This document shows positions 53,825 to 64,000 of a stretch of 64,000 nt of DNA, in pieces. The stretch's first letter is position 1; each line of letters opens with the position of its first letter. The notes beneath the pieces were generated by a model. That model did no database searches and was not told the DNA's origin. It saw only the letters and a list, made by a program, of their open reading frames with translations. Source of the DNA: Eopsaltria australis. Lineage: Eukaryota > Chordata > Aves > Passeriformes > Petroicidae. Position numbers and translations under genes: made by a program. The stretch covers positions 1,302,001 to 1,366,000 of the forward strand of contig JAVTVJ010000508.1 in assembly GCA_034509425.1 (NCBI GenBank), given 5' to 3'.

Positions 53825-54817
53825 TGTTTCAAGTTTGCATGGCAAAGTTTTTGCAGCAAGGGACAGCTGCAGGGGTAGCTTCTGCCAGAAGAGATCACGA
53901 GCTGCCTCCCTGTCACACATTGACAGTTTCAGCTGGTTCCAAGACAGACACACTGCCAGCCAAAACTGAGTCACTTGGTGGTAGCACTTCTGTGATAACA
54001 TATTTAAGAAAGGGTAAAAATTCTGGAGAGTAGCTGCAGGAGAAACAGCCCTGCAGACACTCAGGGCAGGGAAGAAGGAATGGGGGAGGTGCTTCAGCAC
54101 AGGAACACATGTTCCACTGCAGCCTGTGGAGAAGACCTTGTTGGTTGCCTCTCTGCATCCTACAGAGGAGCAGAGTGGAGCAGATACCCATGCTGCAGGC
54201 CCTGGAGAACTGCGGGCTGGAGCAGGTGGACATGCCCTGCAGGAAGCTGCAGCCTGTGGACAGGAGCCAGAGCATTGTCCTGATGGGAGCTGCAGTTCAT
54301 GGGTGACCTGCTGGAACAGGGTGGTCCTGAAGCACTCTGTAGAGAGGACCTATGCTGGAGTAGTTCTTGAAGAAGAGCAGCCTTAAGGAAGGATCTGTAC
54401 TGGAGAAGTTTGTCAAGGACTCTCCCATGGGTGAGAACTCACACTGAAGCAGAACAGTAAGAAGCAGCAGAGATGAAGCATTATGAACTGACTAAAATGC
54501 TCATTCCTGAGCCACTCAGAGAGGAGAAAGCAGAAGAACTGGAAATGAAGTTGAGCCTGGGAATAAGGCACTAGGGGGGAATATTTTTAATCTTTTTTTT
54601 CTCCCTTTATTCTATATCCTAGTCTAATATTAAGTGTCAATATATAACCATTCCTCAAGCTGAGATGTTTTTGCTCATGATGGCAATTGGTGAGTGATTT
54701 CCCCATCTTTATCTGATCCATGAGCTATTTTTTTCATCTCATTTTCTCCCCCATCTTGCTGAGGAGGAGTGAGGGCAGTGTGGATGTCTGGAAGCACACT
54801 AAGGTTAACACAGCACA
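53825..54817 (+). mobile_element. Avian ERV (ERVL-like) LTR of about 1 kb, plus strand
   Basis: This is the best-preserved retroviral block in the window. It starts TGTTTCAAGTTTGCATGGCA and ends AGGTTAACACAGCACA, matching in order a long avian LTR I recognise: the GGCAAAGTTTTTGCAGC start, GTGATAACATATTTAAG with a TATA-like box at 54001, GAAACAGCCCTGCAGACAC, GCTGGAGCAGG-type sub-repeats (about 54110-54370), then GATGGCAATTGGTGAGTGAT and TCTTGCTGAGGAGGAGTGAGG near the 3-prime end. The polyadenylation signal region near 54622-54650 is mutated. CpGs are mostly lost. No internal retroviral sequence is recognised on either side, so it is probably a solo LTR, although no clear target duplication remains. 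All open frames inside it are incidental. Confidence 0.85.
54110..54410 (+). repeat. Degenerate sub-repeats inside the LTR
   Basis: Variants of CTGCAGCCTGTGGA (54117-54130 and 54248-54261) and of ATGCTGGAG / CTGGAGCAGG / CTGGAGAAG recur with irregular spacing within the LTR U3/R region. This is a characteristic tandem-derived segment of that LTR family whose copy number varies between insertions. Confidence 0.65.
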
Positions 54818-55399
54818 ACAATTCACTTTCCAAACCAGATATCCAGCACCACAGAAGCAATGTTTTGGGACCAAAGATTAGCCAGATTTCATGGCATTAA
54901 TGTTCTGGCTGAAAGGACTCAAACACTGCTTGTCACAAAAGTGATGAAACACAAGCAGACTGGATTGGAAGGCTTTTTCATGTGCATGCTGCAGGTGACA
55001 TTGCAAAGGGGTCAGTTGCTGAATCCACTAGACATCAGATATTACCAGAGATGAACTTCAGCCTCCATAGACAACTTCTGAGAGTCTAAGAAATAACAAA
55101 AGGTTAGATACAAGATTATGTCAGAAGGAACAGGCAACCTTCTACCATCTGCTGTCACCTTTGGTGTTCTTCTGTCAGAAAATCTTATTTTCAGTTTCTT
55201 TCTCCCCTTGAGTGCTTTTAGATCCATATCTGCAAGGAACAACTCTTATCCACCTGTTTACAGAGGCATTTGAGGGCATAGGAAAGTGCTGTCAGCTCTA
55301 CCTCTTGGCCTTGTTTCACAGTGCAAGAAATCAAACCAAGGTGTTAATCTTCAAACATTAGGTATTTTGTCCAGTCCTTAGAACACAGAATAGAAGAGT
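54818..55399. other. Non-coding, no recognised feature
   Basis: Sequence immediately 3-prime of the LTR. No internal proviral region is recognised, which supports a solo LTR. Confidence 0.5.
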
Positions 55400-55990
55400 T
55401 TCAAATGTCTAAGTCACCAGGCAAGAGAATTTTATTTTCCTTTTCTGACCTAATGAATCCTGAATCCTTCTCTGCTGGACAGCAAGAAGAGTGGAAATTA
55501 TGTTCTTCCTCAACAAAACACACAAAAAGCTGGCAGCTGATACACACTCCAGAGCACTGGGAGTCAAATACCTTTGGCAAGGGTGGAAGTAGCACAAGAC
55601 TTAGGTGCTGCTGCTGTTCTCAGAAAAGAAAGGATTCCTCCAAGCCTAGTCATGTGATAAAGAAATCTGTTGCTGCTCTAATTCTCAGTTTAATAAAGTG
55701 CCAGTGGGAACTGCACATCCACAGGAACACAGAAAAATCCCTAACTTTAGAGACAAGGGCCAGCCTGGCATTGTATTGCTGTATGCTGTAGGAATCAAGC
55801 TGAAGCCTCTTCTCAGTCTTGGCTTGGATTGGCAGCAGATAAGAAAGGCAGCGGGAGCTGCAGTAGTGTCCAGAATCACAAGGCAGTAGCACCTCAGGAC
55901 CACCGCAATTGTATAGTAGTACCACACACCATTGCTCCTTAAATGAAGTAGCTGCTACTCTGAAAAAACTGTTACACAAATACTGTAAAG
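55400..55990. other. GC-moderate block with overlapping open frames, unidentified
   Basis: This block has a more balanced composition than its flanks and open frames of 128 codons (plus, 55405-55791) and 117 codons (minus, 55650-56003). Neither protein shows a motif I recognise, and both are rich in Ser, Lys and Cys without pattern. A decayed mobile element or chance openness is likelier than a gene. Confidence 0.3.
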
Positions 55991-58900
55991 TAAGCAAATT
56001 CATTGGATGAATTCAGAGAAATCTGAAATGATTTTGAAAATTTTTTGACAATATACTGGTTTATTATTTTTAAATTATGTCTGCACTGCTGACATCCTAT
56101 AGTTACCCCATAGGCAAGCATAGTATGTGTTCCCATATGATTAGCTCTTCAAGTATTTGTTCTCAATTTCGAATTCATAGTTTAGTATAAAATACATGAT
56201 TACATGTATTGTGAAAATTTCCTCTCACATTCTGCCACTCAGGTAATATATTCTGCAGTTTCTGAAGTCACACAGAACACATCGTAGCCAAAAACAGTAC
56301 AAATAAAGTTGACAGTATTTTCATTAAACTTTAGGGTTTTCCATCTTACTAAAATCAAACATTTTCTGTACCTTATTTTTTACCACAAGAATAAACAACT
56401 GACTTTCCTGCAAATCACCATTACACCACATTTCTCAAGATGTATCTATTTGCAAGCATGATATTAATTGTTGAATGGTTTGAATTCCAAATGATACTTG
56501 ATATGGCAGCTTTGCACTCATAAGTGCAGTCACCATATCTGTGTAATAAAGCTCAACAGCAGCAGTGAAAATGATAGTTGGTTGAGAGAAGAATGAAGTG
56601 TCCTACCCACAGGAATGTCATCAATACATGTTTGCAGTATTTGATCCATGGCAGCCTAAACTGTTGATATGATCTTTCAAACTGTTACACTGAAAAATGT
56701 AACACCAAAAAAGGAAACTTAATCATTACCATGTTACTTTGCAGTGACTAAGTAGACCCATAGCTCACACACAGGTTTGTGTTAATCCATAACATTTAAG
56801 TGGAGGGAAAGAAAACTGATGTGAAGTAAAGAAAACTGATTTTCAGGAAAACTCACAGTATCTCCACTGGACAAAGAGAGGGAGGTCCTCAACTGCCATG
56901 GTTATAACCTAGAAATCAGCAGTTTATTTTCTGTCATTTTTTAATATTAGACTTGCAATATTACTTGGACTGTTATTAATTTTTTAATTGTCTGGCAAAT
57001 TATGAAATTATATGTGAGCTGCCAAATGCTATGCTCCAAAATCCTTGTTGAAGTATTAACAGTTGACTCCTACTCTTCAACTGAGGGGCATCTGGAGGAT
57101 AAGGGAGAGATTTTGCAAAGTCTCTACACATAGATAGTAGGATTGTGGCATGGTGGCTAGAATTTTAATGCAGAATGATACAGAATCATTCAGTTGGTTG
57201 TCATTCCTTAATGAGTGTTGTAAAAACTCAGACTGAAAAATTATACAAGGGAAAGCTAATTTTCCTGCGACATCTTTTTCACAAAATTATTTCCTTTAAT
57301 GCTTGCATTTGTTATCACTGGAAGCCTTAGAATCCTTTTGATGTCAAAACCCTATGAGGTCAGGCATTTGAGCTCTGAAGATAATTTTCTGGTATGCCAA
57401 GCTTGTGTTTCCTCCAGAGGTGATTTCATTAGTGATGTCATGACATAAAGCATTTAAGACTGCTTCAACTAATTAAACCTATCATTGGTGGATGCTCTGA
57501 GATAAACATGGAGACTGACCCAAGGCAGCAGAGCTCACTCATACATCTTCTACAGATATCTCTTAGATTTCTAGCATCCAGGCAGGAAGAGAAAACGTTA
57601 TGCCATTTATTAAATTAAAAGGATAATATAATTTTCACTAAATGTCAGACATACCTCAGGAAACAATCCTCTTATGAAGTCTATGCTTTTTGGGGGGATG
57701 TTTGTTCACTTGTCCTGCTACTAATCTAATTTCATTAGGTCTTCTTAATCTAATCTCATTGATTGATATTAGAGCTGATTTTAAAAATTTAAAAGTGAGA
57801 GTAAACATAATAAATTTAAAACAATAAATTTCTTGATGTTAATTTAGAAACAATTCTTTGATTATGTCAAATTTTATTGATCCGGAATTATTCTTTGTAC
57901 CATAACAGAAAATGACAGACACAAATATTTGATAAAACTATCAATCACAGCCTAAGTTTCCGCACAGTAAAGAAAAAAGTCATTTATTTGTTGCTTGCTG
58001 TTGCTACTGAGACCAAATTCTAATTTCAGGTAAGCTGAAACTAACCACTGTGGAGGGACTCTATTTTGCCAGGAGAAAAAATCGTCATTCATATTTCTAG
58101 ACAGGAAAATGGAATCTGGCCAATATTGGTTAAAATGCAATTGCAATGCCACAGGACAGCAAGAAGATAAAGGAAGGTGGATCCATCTTGTCCAGTAAAT
58201 TGCTCTTTCCATCCTCTTAAACCCCAAATTTCCATCCATGTACATTTCCTATTTTCTCTGTCTCAACTGAAAAAAGATTGAGCTGCTAGATGACTTAAGC
58301 AGCTGGTGCCTTTTCAAATCTGTTGACAGCTCCTCAGTGACACTGAAAAGTAAGCAGCAACACTGAAAGCCCCAAAACTTGCCTTTGTTTGAAAAGCAGC
58401 TGACTTTATCTTCTTTACTTGAAATCATTAATTATCATTGTAATTTTTTTTAAAAATACAGTTTGAATCCAATTATTTTGACAATGAGTCCTTTCTTAAG
58501 CAAGAAAGCTAACAAAAAATGTTGAAATAGAGCCAGATGTTATATTTCTCATCATGTCTAATTTTAAAATATTTTTTCCTAGCTTTCTTTATTGACATGT
58601 TGTGCTACCAATTTTTTGCGCTTACAAATGTCACTGGGGAAAATGAATTGTCAGCTTGTCACAGTGAATCAGAAAGTTCATTCCTGTATCCCTCACCTTG
58701 GACACAGCATCGTGATAGCAACATGCACATTTTGAATATCCTGCAGCCCTTTTAAAAAGGGGAAATACCACCACCATGAACGCAACGTGAAGGTCTACAT
58801 CATCTAAAAAATTTATTCTTCACATGCCTTTTTTTGGGTGGGGGAGTGGTTCTTCAATGTGTTTATTACATTGATTCCTCTTCACCTAATGCCCAGCCCC

Positions 58901-58991
58901 TTCCTCCTCGCCTTTTCCAGTCTCAGGGGAAGCCCAATCCACACCTGATGGATGGCACTGGACAGCTCTGGCTCCTCCTGTGGTCAGATTT
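55991..58991. other. AT-rich non-coding stretch, no gene recognised
   Basis: Nothing recognisable. A local imperfect duplication of AAAGAAAACTGAT occurs near 56809-56840. GC content rises from about 58880 towards the CpG island. Confidence 0.55.
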
Positions 58992-59400
58992 CGTACCCCC
59001 CACCGCTGGCAGTTCCCTCCCCTGGATGCGATCCCTGCCGCGCCTGGTCATCGCTGTCCCCCCGCCCTCCGCTCCCGGCTGTGCTGACCCTGCGGGGACA
59101 CCCTGTGAAGGGAGCGCTGCCATCAGCCCGTGACAGACAGAGCTCCTAGGACTGAGATCAAAGGTGAAATGGCTTTTTGCTGCCATCTCTTGATAAACCA
59201 GGGGAAAAGGCAGCAGTAGCTGATTGCGCGCCTGGGCAGCACGCCCCGGGCTGGGGCAGCGTTCGGCGCGGCTGATGAGGATGGATTTACCTTCTGGGCG
59301 GACACAGCGCTAGGAACTTGTCACGAGTGATGACGGATGAGCATCAGGGCTGCGCAGGGACAGAGGTTCACTATAAATACACTTCATCCTCACTCCCCGG
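58992..59400. promoter_or_regulatory. Small CpG island, candidate promoter or regulatory region
   Basis: I count about 26 CpG dinucleotides in roughly 410 bp, against very few per kb elsewhere in the window, with dense groups near 59029-59077 and 59225-59275 (for example GATTGCGCGCCTGG and GTTCGGCGCGGC). In vertebrates unmethylated CpG islands mark promoters or other regulatory DNA. Near the right edge a TATA-like TATAAATA (59372-59379) lies about 40 bp downstream of TGATGACG (59330-59337), a CRE/AP-1-like half site. Both are on the plus strand and would place a start near 59405. No exon downstream can be recognised. Alternatives are a decayed CpG-rich repeat or a gene-internal island. Confidence 0.5.
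59372..59379 (+). promoter_or_regulatory. TATA-like box at the edge of the CpG island
   Basis: TATAAATA is a good TATA match placed at the downstream edge of the CpG-rich block, with a TGATGACG element about 35-42 bp upstream. In AT-rich DNA such octamers are frequent by chance; only the location makes this one interesting. Confidence 0.35.
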
Positions 59401-62400
59401 ACTCAGGGCTGCAGGAGGCTGGGAGGGAAAAGTGGTTTCTCCCTTTGAAGGAATGAGTAATGTTCTAATGGCATGGTCTCTGTGCACTGTACAGGGGTTT
59501 TTTTACAGTTGAAAGTGAGCTTTCAGCTGTAAAAACAGGCTTGAAATGTAGGCTCTGTCATTGTAAGGAGATGCCAGGTGTGGGCATTGGGTGGCTGCAG
59601 AGCTCATAAGGACCTGAGTACTAATTTCAGTGATGGAGACATTCTGTGGCCAGATTATTCAACTGGCTCCCCAATATTGCACATGTCCCACAACTCCCAT
59701 TTTGTTGGCCGGCTAAATCTTCTGTATTGATACATTCGGATCATCCACCACTGCAGAACAAGCAAATCATAGGTCAGCAATGAATTCTAATGAAATCAAC
59801 GTAAGAACACTTTCCTTTTGAAATTTATTGAAAGGATAGAAATGAAGATTTAAAAAATTTAAAAATGTTAATCCTTAGTTAAACTATCAGTCTTTCAAGT
59901 AGGCTGTCTTAAAAACTTTGGCCCACAAATACTTTTTTTATGAGCTCCAAGACTGCCATCATTTCTGCTTAGCCAATATTAAGACTGTGCTTCCCTGTGA
60001 TACGGTGAAAAATGAAAGCAGAATAAATTCAAATCAGGAGAGAATTTACTAATTCCTTTAAACAACCATTGCATAAAATACAGCTGTGGTCCCTGAATAG
60101 AACCCGGAATCCCTACAGAAAGCTCAGAGTCCTGAGAGACCAAGTCACATTCCTCCCCGCCTCCTCTGCCTCCAAGTTAAGAGACTGCCTGATGCTTTGG
60201 TACTCTCCTGGGTGAAGTGGGATTGAGAAGACAACTAAATGAATCCTCATTAGCTGGTGGGTTCTGAAATGTGTTAGTCACACAAGTACTCCATAAAATA
60301 ATTTTCTTATGGAAAGTTTTCCAGCGAGACCCAGAGTGAATTATGCCTCCATCATTAGGTGGCAGCTGAGCAAAGGGGGATTGCAGAAAGAAGTTTTTGT
60401 CTTAGAGAGCTTCATCTTTTCTAGGATGAAGAGATGTAGGGGTTTTATTGAACCTGACCCTGACAGAAAAGATTCAAGTGGCAGGGAGAGATTAGGAATA
60501 AATTAGAACGAGAAATGGATTAAGGTTGTGATAAACTTAAAATAGTAAACAAAAAATAGAGGAATTTTTTTTTACTTAAATTATTTCTCCTTAACTTTTC
60601 TCTGGGACTCATTTCCCATTATTAGAGATTCCTTGGAAAGTTTAAATGACTTTAAATATTTTTATTGACAGCCATCAATGGAATAAAAAATAGATTATTT
60701 CAACAAGAATCAAAGCTCCCTTAGTCTTTAAGATATGAAATGGGTTTCACCATGAACATGCACCCAGCCTATGCATACTTTTCATTTAGTTTGACTAACA
60801 TTCCTATACAATATTTGCATTATCCAGCAAATGGAGAATGAATGTAACACTATTGTGTTTGTTCTAAACCCATTAGTAAAGGAAACACAGCTACAGTTTG
60901 AAAAATAAGAACCAAAATACTAAAATACTTGTTATCGCTTTGGTGGAGGACTAGGTATATTCCTGACTGCTAACCTTTACAATTAAACATGGAATTTACC
61001 TGGTTAAGTCTATGAATGTCTATGAGGTTCTCTTTTTTAACAGAACTCTGCACCCTATCCAGGCTAAAAATAATGTTAATTTTGATGCATAGGAGAAAGT
61101 TTAATTCCCTTCATTCATAAAATGGTTAACTGAAATACAGTAAAGGGCAGTTCACACTTACTAAAAATAGGAGGGGACCAGAAGAGCCAAGAGGTTCCTC
61201 TCTCTTCCATTAGTCACACACTGTATATGAACTAATAGTTTTAATAGTGTTAAAAAATTCTCTCTCTTTCCCAATTTTAAATTTAAATGTCACGTCCATA
61301 ATAATTCAAAGATGTGGCCTCAACCATAATGACTTTGAATTGTCCTAGACCACTCAGAAACACTCCTGGTTGCACAGGGAGTTAGACCAAGGGCTTTCTA
61401 GTATGAATTACTTAATCCCTGCAGGATGCTTGGAGAAAAGAATCCTTTCAAAGAGGAACATGTTTCCTGTGTATGTATTTGAAGCCCTACTCCAATGCCC
61501 TGCTACATCCTCTAGGAAATTCTAATTGTGTTTAGCTGTCATCTTAAGTTCTTATGTGATTTAATGATATGGGATAAGAAGATTATTCTGATAGGATATT
61601 AAGGGGAAATATAAAATTGATTTAATCCCATGTTTCTGCATCAGCATCCTCAAATGACCTGTGCTGCTGAGCCACTGTAATTCCTAATGAGAACTAAGCT
61701 TTCTGTCATCATAGTTCTGTAAAACTTCCAACTGGAAACACCGGTTCAAGAACTGTATTTCAACTTAATTGAGGCCTGAGACAGACAGGCAGATAAATGC
61801 CCAAATACAAAAGCTTCCATTAAAATATAAAAACACCAAAACAAACCCCAAAAGCACTCTAAGAGCTTCAAGACAAAAATGCATTTTGATAGTGAGCTGT
61901 CCAACCTCATGACATACATGTAATCATAACTGAAGTAATCATATTGATGATCAGACAGTACAGACTCTCTATGGTATGAATTATGTTGTCTCCATATGGT
62001 GGCACACATTGCAAAATGATGCTACATTACTGTCTAGCTGCTCCCCATTTTCTTCAACAGCCATTTAGAAAATGAGTCTGTTGAATCTTGGGAAGTTATA
62101 TACAGCTAAAAAAAGTCTAATAATGGAAGAACAAACTAGAACTCCTACCTCCTGCCCCTAGATGACCTTAGTCAAATTACTTTATTGTAGGCCAAAGTAA
62201 TTTGCGTGTCAATACCAAAAACACTCACTTTCTTTACTTTTGGTCACATCATGCTATTGATAACCCAACATAATTTCATAGGTTTATAAATATATGCTTA
62301 CTGGATATGATTAAAGCAAAGGCCAGTGCTCTGATTCTGACATAAATTTGTCCTCCCTATGCACATTTCCAAAGAACAGCTTTGTTTAGGATAGACATAA

Positions 62401-64000
62401 AAAGAAGTGAAAATTCCCTTCAGAGTACATCTAGTCTCCTACAAATCTACAGCTTACTTCTCCAACAATTAAAGAAGCAGCTAGCTGTGTATACAAAAGT
62501 ACCTTCTAAGGGTCCATTCATTAAGATGAAGATGTGAAGTGGTAGGTGTGAATTTGTCCATACTATTAGCCATTATTAGCTTTTATGTGATAGATTATAT
62601 CAATGTTGTCATCATATTGCATGACAGCATGTTGCAATGCAAAAGGGACATACATCTTTGTCATGAACCCTGTAAAAAGGTAGATGAGAGAGAGGAAAGA
62701 TGGACTTTTATTCCAGGGTGCATCTGGCACAGACTGGGTTTTCTACAGCAGTTAATGCCAAAGCACATGGAGCTATTTTGAGGACTTTTACGTTGTTATA
62801 ATTATAGTCTCATATTTAAAGAGGTGTTAGAGAATGCTAATATAGCCATTGCTTTGCTATAATAAAGGAGTTTAAAAGAGAAGCTATTTCTGAAAAGGTT
62901 TTTCTGTGTTGAATCTGTTCATTTGCCATACAGTATGATCAGAGTGGGAACCAGAAGTCACTGACATAACAAAGTCTCTCCTGAATGTGACTGTCCATCA
63001 GGAGCTTATGAAACTCACAGGCTGACTGTTCCTATACACAAAATATATAAAAGTAAGAACTATGTAGCCTTGAAGGCTTTGACTCTGTGGATTAAAATGA
63101 AGATTCCTTCTAAAAAAATCAAACTTTTCAGTATATAGAACAAAATTATGTCCAATACCCCATGAAATTTTAAATCTTTGGGACTAAAATACACCAAAAA
63201 AGAATCAAACATTTTACTGGTACATGTTTTGGAAAAGGGACAATTACATAATTATGAATAATTCGTTAACACCTAAAAGATAATATCAAAAAGAAATTAG
63301 GCCTGGCTGCAATTATTCTATTATCCTAAAAATTTCAACATGAAGAGTTTGCCTATCAGCAGAATTATGAACAATACAGAGGATTATACAATTCTTTAGT
63401 CAGAAACCAGTTCTTCCTTTCTACTTTTATTGATTTCAAGAACTTTCCACCAAATCTTTTTTTTGTATGAATATCAATGTATTCTACTAAAGACTAGCCC
63501 AGTGTAAAAACTACCCTAACCTAAGTATTGTCTATTGAACTTGCATGTTGAACTTCTTCAGTGTTCTAGTGTTTCACTCTTTCTTGTCTTTGGTGTATGT
63601 AGAATCCCCTTCATTCTTGAGACATTTCTACTCCATCCTGAAACAGACCCTAGAATAACACAACAGCCAAAGCAAAGAAATCTGCTTATGGATTCACATG
63701 CCTAATTCAATAAAAATAACACAAGGTGTGCAACTAATATTTGATTCATTGCAATATTTAACTGGAATCCAAATGTGTTTCCACAGAAAATTCAGAAATT
63801 TTAAACCTGTAAATTGAAAAAAAATATCAGAAATTGGTGAATTAATGCCTACAGATGCAAGGTAGTGCATGATTAAGTAATGCAGTGTAGCATATGTCCT
63901 ACATACTTGGGTACAGTGAGGGGCAGCCATAGTATTAGAGCACCAATCTATGCATTGCAGACCTTATTGCACATTTGTAGACCACTTGGATGCTGCAGCT
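59401..64000. other. AT-rich non-coding stretch, no gene recognised
   Basis: If the CpG island is a plus-strand promoter, a first exon could start here, but I find no convincing coding exon or signal sequence. Open frames are at most 87 codons. No repeats are recognised. Confidence 0.5.

Noticed and set aside
53729..54386. Several 65-123 codon frames on both strands
   Set aside because: They overlap a recognised LTR, are mutually overlapping and have no retroviral protein motif; LTRs are non-coding.
42083..54817. Treating the LTRs at 42083-42721 and 53825-54817 as two ends of one provirus
   Set aside because: Their sequences and lengths differ and the 11 kb between them has no viral domain; they belong to different LTR families.
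56809..56840. Imperfect duplication of AAAGAAAACTGAT
   Set aside because: It is short, low-complexity and expected by chance in AT-rich DNA.
58834..59186. Plus (99 codons) and minus (87 codons) frames across the CpG island
   Set aside because: Open frames are expected in GC-rich DNA because stop codons are AT-rich; no domain is visible on either strand.
1..64000. CRISPR arrays, bacterial operons, tRNA or rRNA genes
   Set aside because: No regularly spaced direct repeats, no dense coding, no tRNA arm motifs or rRNA sequence recognised; composition and repeats are those of a vertebrate nuclear genome.

Overview
The window looks like non-coding DNA from a bird nuclear genome: intergenic sequence, or the inside of a very long intron. 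The base composition is AT-rich and depleted in CpG. Open reading frames are short (the longest is about 134 codons), scattered over both strands, and none resembles a conserved protein by eye. Two fragments match the chicken-repeat 1 (CR1) LINE that dominates bird and reptile genomes, and several blocks match avian endogenous-retrovirus LTRs as I remember them. That supports a bird; a songbird is possible, but the species cannot be fixed from this sequence. I find no host exon, tRNA, rRNA, recognisable ncRNA, CRISPR array or bacterial-type element.

Layout. 1-7.6 kb is plain AT-rich DNA with homopolymer tracts. 7.6-13.75 kb is the most structured part: two copies of one LTR-like element lie in opposite orientation (7637-8007 on minus, 13372-13746 on plus). 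Both carry the same extra ~100 bp on their inner sides, so they form an inverted repeat around about 5 kb of spacer. A 190-bp (TTCCC)n tract lies just inside the left arm. 14.4-15.7 kb holds two CR1 fragments on the minus strand that are not collinear, with a GATA microsatellite between them. A decayed ERVL-like LTR lies at about 19.94-20.35 kb, and a short LTR with TATA and polyadenylation signals at 25.03-25.30 kb. 25.5-39.8 kb is long, repeat-poor, AT-rich DNA.

39.8-42.7 kb is a second retroviral cluster: a probable minus-strand LTR at about 39.8-40.2 kb, then a GC-richer stretch ending in a polypurine tract directly followed by a plus-strand LTR (42083-42721). 42.7-53.8 kb is again plain. 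53825-54817 is a ~1-kb avian LTR with internal sub-repeats. A small CpG island with a TATA-like box lies at 58.99-59.40 kb and is the only promoter-like candidate not tied to a recognised repeat. The remainder to 64 kb shows nothing I can name.

There is no operon or pathway here. The recognisable features are dead mobile elements and simple repeats in a gene-poor region. The observations most worth following up are the inverted element pair and the isolated CpG island. All family assignments come from remembered consensus sequence, not from a search, and boundaries not fixed by a terminal motif are approximate.
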